Below are positions 57,990 to 64,000 of a stretch of DNA of 64,000 nt, in pieces. Position numbers and translations under genes: made by a program. The stretch comes from Pseudomonas sp. UBA4194 (GTDB taxonomy: Bacteria; Pseudomonadota; Gammaproteobacteria; Pseudomonadales; Pseudomonadaceae): contig NZ_DFUE01000022.1 in NCBI RefSeq assembly GCF_002379585.1, positions 1,111-65,110 on the forward strand, given 5' to 3'. The notes below the pieces were generated by a model that saw only the letters and a list, made by a program, of their open reading frames with translations, was not told where the DNA came from and searched no databases. Positions within the stretch are counted from its first letter, which is position 1. Every line of letters starts with the position of its first letter.

Positions 57990-58913
57990 ATGCCACCCAC
58001 GTTTCACCCCGACACCCTGCGCAACACTCTGCTGCCGCTGGCGGCACGTCAATCGCTGTCCAGTGAAGCCCACGCCTACCGGCACTTCTACCAGCTCGAC
58101 CTGCCCGCACACAGCTGGCTCGGCCGCTTCGACGCCGCCGGCTTCGAGATCGTCGCGCAGGTATGGATACCGTCGAACCCAGTCGCCACGCTGTTCATGC
58201 TGCACGGCTTCTACGATCACATGGGTCTCTACCGACACGCCGTGCAATGGGCCCTGGCCCAAGGCTTTGCGGTGATCGCCTGTGACCTGCCAGGTCATGG
58301 CCTGTCCAGCGGCGAGCGCGCCACCATTCACGATTTCGCCGACTATCAAGCCGTACTCGCCGGGCTGTTTGCAGAGGCGCAAAGCCTTGCCCTGCCACAG
58401 CCATGGCACCTGCTCGGTCAAAGCACCGGCGGCGCAATCATCGTCGATCACCTGTTGCATGGCGGCGCGCAGTCGCCTGCCCAGGGCCAGGTGATGCTCA
58501 TGGCACCCCTGGTGCGGCCACGGGCCTGGGGCTGGTCCAAGCTTAGCTATCGGCTGCTCAAGCCCTTCGTCAACGGCATCGCCCGGCGTTTCAGCGAGAA
58601 CACCAACGACCCGACGTTCATGCCGTTCCTGCAAGCCGATCCCTTGCAACCCCGACGCCTGCCCACGGCCTGGGTCGGCGCGCTGGTGCAGTGGGTTCGG
58701 CGGATCGAGGCTGCGCCACGCAGTGGTCGCCCGGTGCTGATCGTGCAGGGGGAAGATGATATGACCGTGGACTGGCGGTACAACCTGCAAGTGCTGCGGC
58801 AAAAGTTCGACAGGGTGCAGGTGTTGCAGGTGCCAGCGGCGCGGCATCATCTGGTCAATGAACTGCCGGAAATCAGAGGCCGGTGTTTCGGCTTTTTTGC
58901 GCAGCATCTTTGA
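57990..58913 (+). CDS. Alpha/beta-hydrolase (serine aminopeptidase S33 / lysophospholipase type)
   Basis: A 307-residue alpha/beta-hydrolase. The nucleophile is Ser145 in LLGQSTGGAI, the acid probably in QGEDDMTVDW and the histidine in AARHHLVNE; the oxyanion-loop LHGFYDHMGLYRH is near residue 71. It resembles PldB-like lysophospholipases and monoacylglycerol lipases. Substrate unknown. No clear ribosome binding site; the start is the first ATG. Confidence 0.88.
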   Translation: MPPTFHPDTLRNTLLPLAARQSLSSEAHAYRHFYQLDLPAHSWLGRFDAAGFEIVAQVWIPSNPVATLFMLHGFYDHMGLYRHAVQWALAQGFAVIACDLPGHGLSSGERATIHDFADYQAVLAGLFAEAQSLALPQPWHLLGQSTGGAIIVDHLLHGGAQSPAQGQVMLMAPLVRPRAWGWSKLSYRLLKPFVNGIARRFSENTNDPTFMPFLQADPLQPRRLPTAWVGALVQWVRRIEAAPRSGRPVLIVQGEDDMTVDWRYNLQVLRQKFDRVQVLQVPAARHHLVNELPEIRGRCFGFFAQHL

Positions 58914-59012
58914 TGGGGACGGCCTTCGCGGCTTTGACGCCGCGCCTACAGGGGCGCGCGATACACCCGTAGGAGCGGCTTCATAGCCGCGAAGAGGCCC
59001 GCCCGCGCAACA
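58914..59012. repeat. REP pair between hydrolase and DUF2059 genes
   Basis: A REP of the GTAGGAGCGGCT...AGCCGCGAAGAGGCC type (58969-58999) and an inverted, degraded partner (58921-58948) lie between convergent genes. Confidence 0.8.
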
Positions 59013-59753
59013 TCACCCCCCAGCCTTACCCACCGCCAACGCTGCCCGCACCGCCGCCAGCGCAGCCTGGTAATACGCCTTGCCCTGCGCCGACTCGGCA
59101 AAGCTGACGAACTCTTCCAGCTCCGGATCGGACAGGTCACGGTACACATACAACAGCGTGTTGTTCAGATCGATCCCGATCTGCTGCTGCAGCCGCTCGC
59201 GCTGGCCATCCAGCAAGCCGGCGGCCTGTCCACCGCCGAGCAGGCCGGGAATCATCGAACTCAGACTGTCAGCCGCCACGCCGGCGATCGCCAGGCTGAC
59301 CTCGGCACCTGCCTCACGGGCAGGCAATGCCTGGGCCAGGTGACCGATCAACAGGGCACGGGTGGACTCGACCTGCATCTTGGGCAGGCCCTGGGCATTT
59401 TTCGCCAACTGATCACTGCGGGTCGCCAGCAGTTCGGCGGCGACGATCTTGCGGCCAAGGGGCGACTCGAAAAAGCCCAGGGCGGGCTTGGGATTGGCCA
59501 GGCTTTGACGCAGGGTCGCTTCGGCGCGCTGATCCATAGCCTGGGCGGCGAAACGCTGATTGCTGTTGCTCACCAGGGCCTGGAACACCGCCGGCGGCAG
59601 ACTGTTCTGGTAGCGCTGCTGGGCGGCCTTGAGGGCGTCACTGAAGTGCGCGCGCTGTTCCGGCCAGCCGGCGGCCTTGTACAGCTGGTCGTGGCCGTCG
59701 GCCCAGGCGGGCGTCACACAGAACATCATCAACAAAACAAGCACGCGGCGCAT
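59013..59753 (-). CDS. DUF2059-containing exported protein
   Basis: A 246-residue exported protein with a signal peptide (MRRVLVLLMMFCVTPAWA). The helical C-terminal part, LNNTLLYVYRDLSDPELEEF followed by SAQGKAYYQA, is the DUF2059 pattern. Function unknown, probably periplasmic. The start was set at MRRVLVLL, preceded by AGGAG 5 bases away; 36 upstream in-frame codons are rejected. Confidence 0.88.
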   Translation of the reverse strand: MRRVLVLLMMFCVTPAWADGHDQLYKAAGWPEQRAHFSDALKAAQQRYQNSLPPAVFQALVSNSNQRFAAQAMDQRAEATLRQSLANPKPALGFFESPLGRKIVAAELLATRSDQLAKNAQGLPKMQVESTRALLIGHLAQALPAREAGAEVSLAIAGVAADSLSSMIPGLLGGGQAAGLLDGQRERLQQQIGIDLNNTLLYVYRDLSDPELEEFVSFAESAQGKAYYQAALAAVRAALAVGKAGG

Positions 59754-59884
59754 AGGGACTCCTGTCGGCAGGTCGCCATTGTCCGTGGCAATGGTCGGCT
59801 TTGTCGAGATATGGCGCTGCCAATGCACGGCAAATGCATTGATACAGTGCACCTGCTGCAAGGCTCTGTCGGTTTTGCGAGCGT

Positions 59885-60529
59885 ATGGATACTATGCCGG
59901 GCATGCACATACCCTCTGATCATCCGCTGCTGTTACGTATCGTCGACGACCTGGCCGAGCAGGGCTGGTCGCACCAGGACGTCTTCGTGCCACAAGGTCT
60001 GACCCTTGAACTGGCGGCCGAGTGCCGTCGACGTTATGCCCAGGGTGAGCTGGCGCCGGCGGCCGTCGGGCGCGGGCCGGCCCAGGAGATTCGCGAGGGT
60101 ATTCGCGGCGACCACATCCAGTGGATCGAGCCGAGCGAAAGCGCCGCCTGCGACGCCTGGCTGGGGATCATGGATAGCCTGCGCGAGGCCCTGAACCGCG
60201 GGTTGTTCCTGGGACTGGAAGACTTCGAATGCCATTTTGCGCTGTATCCACCCGGCAGCGTCTATGTGCGCCATCTCGACCGGTTTCGCGATGACGACCG
60301 GCGCATGGTCTCGGCCGTTCTCTACTTGAACGACGCCGATTGGACCGCTGGGGATGGTGGGCAGCTACGGATGTATCTGGCCGGCGAGCGCGAGCACGAT
60401 GTGCAGCCGATCGGCGGTTCGCTGGTGGTGTTTCTGTCGGGCGAAGTGCCCCATGAGGTGATGCCTGCACAGCGCAATCGGCTGTCGCTGACAGGCTGGT
60501 TTCGTCGACGCGGCAACGAGCCCTTTTAA
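59885..60529 (+). CDS. 2OG-Fe(II) dioxygenase (prolyl-4-hydroxylase-like)
   Basis: A 214-residue dioxygenase of the SM-20/EGL-9-like type. Metal ligands His130-x-Asp132 (VRHLDRF) and His190 (EVPHEVMP), plus the 2OG-binding Arg199 (NRLSLTGWF), are all present. Relatives hydroxylate prolyl residues of proteins such as EF-Tu; the target here is unproven. The first ATG is used; MHIPSD six codons in is an alternative. It is convergent with serA. Confidence 0.88.
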   Translation: MDTMPGMHIPSDHPLLLRIVDDLAEQGWSHQDVFVPQGLTLELAAECRRRYAQGELAPAAVGRGPAQEIREGIRGDHIQWIEPSESAACDAWLGIMDSLREALNRGLFLGLEDFECHFALYPPGSVYVRHLDRFRDDDRRMVSAVLYLNDADWTAGDGGQLRMYLAGEREHDVQPIGGSLVVFLSGEVPHEVMPAQRNRLSLTGWFRRRGNEPF

Positions 60530-60541
60530 AGGGTGGGGCCT

Positions 60542-60564
60542 GTAGCAGCGGCGTAAGCCGCGTC
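60542..60564. repeat. Single REP with C-rich flank
   Basis: One family-A REP (GTAGCAGCGGCG...GCCGCGTC) lies 12 bases after the dioxygenase stop, followed by a C-rich stretch, before the convergent serA stop. Confidence 0.8.
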
Positions 60565-60613
60565 ACCCCCCCCAGTCAAACACCCCCTTCAAGCCCCCCC
60601 AATCACCTCGCGA

Positions 60614-61843
60614 TCAGAACAACACGCGGCAACGGATGGTGCCGTTGACTTTCTGCAGCTTCTCTTGCGCCAGGTCCGAGTACTCGGCGTCGACGTCGAT
60701 CACCACGTAACCCACTTTCTCGTTGGTCTGCAGGAACTGGCCGGAAATGTTGATACCGTTCTCGGCGAAGACCTTGTTGATCTCCATCATCACGCCAGGC
60801 ACGTTTTCGTGGATGTGCAGCAGGCGGTGCTTGCCCGGGTGCGCCGGCAGGGCCACTTCAGGGAAGTTGACCGACGACACCGAGGTACCGTTGTCGCTGT
60901 ACTTGACCAGCTTCTCGGCCACTTCCAGGCCGATGTTGGCCTGGGCTTCGGCAGTGGAACCACCGATGTGCGGCGTCAGGATGACATTGTCCAGGCCACG
61001 CAGCGGGCTTTCGAAGATGTCTTCGTTGGAGCGCGGCTCCACCGGGAACACGTCGATGGCAGCGCCGATCAGGTGCTTGTCCTTGATTGCATCGGCCAGG
61101 GCGTCCAGCTCGACCACGGTGCCGCGAGCGGCGTTGATCAGGATCGCGCCCTTCTTCATGGCACGGATTTCCTTCTCACCGATCATCCACTGGGTCGCAG
61201 CGGTTTCCGGCACGTGCAGGGTGACGATATCGCTCATGCCCAGCAGTTCGGTCAGGCTGCCCACCTGGGTAGCGTTGCCCAGCGGCAGCTTGGTGACGGT
61301 GTCGTAGAAGAACACCTGCATGCCCAGGCCTTCAGCCAGTACCGAGAGCTGGGTACCGATGGAGCCGTAGCCGATGATGCCCAGCTTCTTGCCGCGGATC
61401 TCGAAGGAGTTGGCGGCACTCTTGATCCAGCCACCGCGGTGGCAGGACGCATTTTTCTCGGGGATGCCGCGCAGCAGCAGGATGGCCTCGGCCAGTACCA
61501 GTTCAGCCACCGAGCGGGTGTTGGAGTAGGGCGCGTTGAACACCGCAATACCGCGCTCGCGGGCGGCGGCCAGGTCAACCTGGTTGGTACCGATGCAGAA
61601 GCAACCGACGGCGACCAGTTTCTTCGCGCAATCGAACAGCTCTTCGGTCAGCTGGGTGCGCGAACGAATACCGATGAAATGGGCATCGGCGATCTTTTCC
61701 TTGAGTTCGGCTTCCGGCAGAGACTTGGTGTGGTACTCGATGCTGGTGTAGCCGGCGGCCTTGAGGACGTCCACGGCGGATTGGTGGACGCCTTCGAGAA
61801 GAAGGAACTTGATCTTGCTCTTGTCGAGGGAAGTCTTGCTCAT
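60614..61843 (-). CDS. serA: D-3-phosphoglycerate dehydrogenase
   Basis: A 409-residue SerA, catalysing the first step of serine synthesis and also reducing 2-oxoglutarate to D-2-hydroxyglutarate. The NAD loop GIIGYGSIGTQLSVLAEGLG is near residue 157; the catalytic His is in LTPHIGGSTAEAQANI and the substrate Arg in NAARGTVVELDAL; a C-terminal ACT domain (about 335-409) senses serine. Length matches E. coli SerA (410). The true start is MSKTSLDKSK. It is divergent from the D-2-hydroxyglutarate dehydrogenase gene. Confidence 0.97.
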   Translation of the reverse strand: MSKTSLDKSKIKFLLLEGVHQSAVDVLKAAGYTSIEYHTKSLPEAELKEKIADAHFIGIRSRTQLTEELFDCAKKLVAVGCFCIGTNQVDLAAARERGIAVFNAPYSNTRSVAELVLAEAILLLRGIPEKNASCHRGGWIKSAANSFEIRGKKLGIIGYGSIGTQLSVLAEGLGMQVFFYDTVTKLPLGNATQVGSLTELLGMSDIVTLHVPETAATQWMIGEKEIRAMKKGAILINAARGTVVELDALADAIKDKHLIGAAIDVFPVEPRSNEDIFESPLRGLDNVILTPHIGGSTAEAQANIGLEVAEKLVKYSDNGTSVSSVNFPEVALPAHPGKHRLLHIHENVPGVMMEINKVFAENGINISGQFLQTNEKVGYVVIDVDAEYSDLAQEKLQKVNGTIRCRVLF

Positions 61844-62012
61844 CTGCGTAAACCTGTGTCCCGGAGAAAAATGGCAGGAGGTGAAGCGTTCGCGCAATGG
61901 CCGTGGGCTCGATTGGCGGGGTGCGTATGCTAGCATAGCCTCCCCGCCATAAGCCCATCCTGGGTCATGAACAGTTCTCAGGGTGACTATGAACAGTTCG
62001 AGAGTTGTGTCT

Positions 62013-63407
62013 ATGAACAGCCCTGCCTTGATTGATGAACTCAAGACCCTGGTCGAGCCCGGAAAAGTGCTCACCGACGCCGATTCGCTGAATGCCTACG
62101 GCAAGGACTGGACCAAACAGTACGCCCCCGCGCCCACCGCCATCGTCTTTCCCAAGACGATCGAGCAGGTGCAGGCCATCGTGCGCTGGGCCAACACCCG
62201 TCAGGTGGCGCTGGTGCCGTCGGGGGGCCGTACCGGTCTGTCGGCAGCGGCGGTGGCCGCCAACGGCGAGGTGGTGGTGTCGTTCGACTACATGAACCAG
62301 GTGCTGGAATTCAACGGCGTCGACCGTACCGTGGTCTGCCAGCCGGGCGTGATCACCCAGCAACTGCAGAACCTGGCCCAGGACAACGGCTTGTACTACC
62401 CCGTCGACTTTGCCTCCTCCGGCTCCAGCCAGATTGGCGGCAACATCGGCACCAATGCCGGCGGCATCAAGGTTATTCGCTATGGCATGACCCGCAACTG
62501 GGTAGCGGGCCTGAAGGTGGTGACCGGCAAGGGCGACCTGCTGGAGCTGAACAAGGATCTGGTCAAGAACGCTACCGGCTACGACCTGCGCCAACTGTTC
62601 ATCGGCGCCGAGGGCACATTGGGCTTCGTGGTCGAGGCCACCATGCGCCTGGACCGGGCGCCGAAGAACCTCACTGCCATGGTGCTGGGCACCCCCGACT
62701 TCGACGCGATCATGCCGGTGCTGCACGCCTTCCAGAGCAAACTGGACCTCACCGCCTTCGAATTTTTCTCGGACAAGTCCCTGGCCAAGGTCCTGGGCCG
62801 CGGTGACGTACCCGCGCCCTTCGATACCCCTTGTCCGTTCTATGCGCTGCTGGAATTCGAAGCCACCACCGAGGACATCGCCAACACGGCCCTGGCCACC
62901 TTCGAGCACTGTGTGGAGCAGGGCTGGGTGCTGGACGGCGTGATGAGCCAGAGCGAGCAGCAACTGCGCAACCTGTGGAAGCTGCGTGAGTACATCTCGG
63001 AAACCATCTCCCACTGGGTGCCGTACAAGAACGATATTTCCGTGACCATTTCCAAGGTCCCGGCGTTTCTGCGCGAAATCGATGCCATCGTCAGCGAGCG
63101 TTATCCGGCCTTCGACGTGCTCTGGTACGGCCATATCGGCGATGGCAACCTGCACCTGAACATCCTCAAGCCCGAGGACATGGACAAGGACGAATTCTTC
63201 GCCAAGTGCGCCCTGGTGAACACCCAGGTGTTCGAAACCGTGCAGAAATACAACGGCTCGATTTCCGCCGAGCATGGGGTCGGCATGGTCAAGCGCGACT
63301 ACCTGGAATACAGCCGCTCGCCGGTGGAAATCGAGTACATGAAGGCCATGAAGGCCGTGTTCGACCCCAACGGGGTAATGAACCCGGGCAAGATCTTTTC
63401 CGTTTGA
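62013..63407 (+). CDS. FAD-linked D-2-hydroxyglutarate dehydrogenase
   Basis: A 464-residue FAD-binding oxidoreductase of the GlcD/D2HGDH family: VALVPSGGRTGLSAAAVAAN and DFASSGSSQIGGNIGTNAGG in the FAD domain, and YGHIGDGNLHLN and AEHGVGMVKRDYL in the C-terminal domain. It oxidises the D-2-hydroxyglutarate produced by SerA, making the phosphoglycerate step favourable, as shown for a P. stutzeri homologue. It is divergent from serA. The start at MNSPALIDEL is preferred because it follows GAGAG; two upstream in-frame codons (61983 and later) exist. Confidence 0.92.
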   Translation: MNSPALIDELKTLVEPGKVLTDADSLNAYGKDWTKQYAPAPTAIVFPKTIEQVQAIVRWANTRQVALVPSGGRTGLSAAAVAANGEVVVSFDYMNQVLEFNGVDRTVVCQPGVITQQLQNLAQDNGLYYPVDFASSGSSQIGGNIGTNAGGIKVIRYGMTRNWVAGLKVVTGKGDLLELNKDLVKNATGYDLRQLFIGAEGTLGFVVEATMRLDRAPKNLTAMVLGTPDFDAIMPVLHAFQSKLDLTAFEFFSDKSLAKVLGRGDVPAPFDTPCPFYALLEFEATTEDIANTALATFEHCVEQGWVLDGVMSQSEQQLRNLWKLREYISETISHWVPYKNDISVTISKVPAFLREIDAIVSERYPAFDVLWYGHIGDGNLHLNILKPEDMDKDEFFAKCALVNTQVFETVQKYNGSISAEHGVGMVKRDYLEYSRSPVEIEYMKAMKAVFDPNGVMNPGKIFSV

Positions 63408-63435
63408 TTCGTTCATCTGAGCAGAGGTTTGGGCA

Positions 63436-64000
63436 ATGAGCTACCAGCATCAGTACATCGATGGCACGCGCATTCACTTCCCCGTAGGCAAGGTCGTGTG
63501 CATTGGCCGCAATTACGCCGAGCACGCCAAGGAACTGGATAACCCCGTGCCGACCGAGCCGTTGTTGTTCATCAAGCCAGGTAGCTGCGTGGTGCCGCTC
63601 GAGGGTGGTTTCAAGATCCCGACCGACCGCGGCTCGGTGCATTACGAGGCCGAGATTGCCGTGCTGCTGGGCAAGCCGCTGAGCACCCGGCCCAGTGCCG
63701 AAGAGGTGGTGGACGCCATTTCCGGCTTCGCCCCGGCACTGGACCTGACGCTGCGCGACGTGCAGTCCAAGCTCAAGGACAAGGGCCTGCCCTGGGAAAT
63801 CGCCAAGTCGTTCGACGGCGCGGCGGTCATCGCGCCGTTCGTGTCTGGAGACACCTATCAGGACCTGGCGGACATTCCCGTGCGCCTGACCATCAACGGT
63901 GAGCTGCGCCAGGACGGTAACAGCCGCCTGATGCTCAACCCGATCGTGCCGATGATTCAGTACATGGCGGCATGCTTCTCGTTGCAGGCCGGGGATGTGA
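63436..64000 (+). CDS. Fumarylacetoacetate-hydrolase family protein (partial)
   Basis: An open frame from ATG at 63436 (AGAGG 8 bases upstream) that runs off the window. The visible 188 residues start MSYQHQYIDGTRIHFPVGKV and contain CIGRNYAEHAKELDN and the FAH-family core VHYEAEIAVLLGKPL and FAPALDLTLRDVQSKLKDKG. Such enzymes act as acylpyruvate hydrolases, oxaloacetate decarboxylases or similar. It is 28 bases after the dehydrogenase, so probably co-transcribed. Confidence 0.9.
   Translation, partial: MSYQHQYIDGTRIHFPVGKVVCIGRNYAEHAKELDNPVPTEPLLFIKPGSCVVPLEGGFKIPTDRGSVHYEAEIAVLLGKPLSTRPSAEEVVDAISGFAPALDLTLRDVQSKLKDKGLPWEIAKSFDGAAVIAPFVSGDTYQDLADIPVRLTINGELRQDGNSRLMLNPIVPMIQYMAACFSLQAGDV

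Overview
The window is a stretch of a GC-rich Pseudomonas chromosome, most likely from the P. putida / P. fluorescens side of the genus. The evidence is protein similarity recognised by eye, the ppk/ppx-trxA-rho-ubiD and zapA-ssrS-fau / ygfB-pepP-ubiH-ubiI neighbourhoods, the spu polyamine locus, and dense Pseudomonas-type REP palindromes between genes. Almost everything is core or commonly shared metabolism. I see no prophage, insertion sequence, CRISPR array, secretion locus or obvious defence island, and no rRNA or tRNA gene.

Layout. 1-2450: LysE-type exporter, an exported isochorismatase-fold hydrolase and its LysR regulator. 2470-3800: ElbB and a DedA membrane protein. 4147-8045: polyphosphate kinase (ppk) convergent with exopolyphosphatase (ppx), separated by REPs. 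8220-11049: a polar amino-acid ABC transporter. 11364-17742: trxA, rho, an SGNH-type acyltransferase, ubiD and a coupled 2Fe-2S flavin reductase. 17994-21844: ChaC, GlpT, a quinone oxidoreductase and an orphan FliL-like protein. 22026-24206: a Fic protein, an EVE-domain protein and a 49-residue membrane protein. 24267-25700: fau, 6S RNA, zapA and a ZapB-like coiled coil on the minus strand, divergent from the ygfB-pepP-ubiH-ubiI operon (25867-30221). 30323-34901: an iron-type ABC pair without an ATPase (with a tandem REP array inside it), then gcvT-gcvH.

34977-47262 is a sulfonate-sulfur block. The minus-strand operon is SBP-tauABCD; the plus-strand genes are an OprD-family porin, lsfA, and ssuEADCBF. 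Together they import taurine and alkanesulfonates and release sulfite using a 2-oxoglutarate dioxygenase (TauD) and an FMNH2-dependent monooxygenase (SsuD/SsuE). The binding proteins here have no cysteine or methionine in their predicted mature forms, a strong sulfur-sparing signature. The block sits directly after gcvH, where gcvP is expected.

47412-57740 is the polyamine locus: spuI divergent from spuBC-spuDE-spuFGH, which take up putrescine and spermidine and feed the gamma-glutamylation and transamination routes. 57990-64000: an alpha/beta hydrolase, a DUF2059 protein, a 2OG-Fe(II) oxygenase, serA, the D-2-hydroxyglutarate dehydrogenase that pulls the SerA reaction, and a fumarylacetoacetase-family gene cut by the window end.

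The most unusual features are repeat architecture (a 79-bp REP tandem, a 24-bp REP tandem, a 15-bp tandem grown from a REP edge, and REPs that supply stop codons), the sulfur-sparing proteins, the displaced gcvP, and the ubiD-reductase coupling. I found nothing that amounts to a clearly new biological system.
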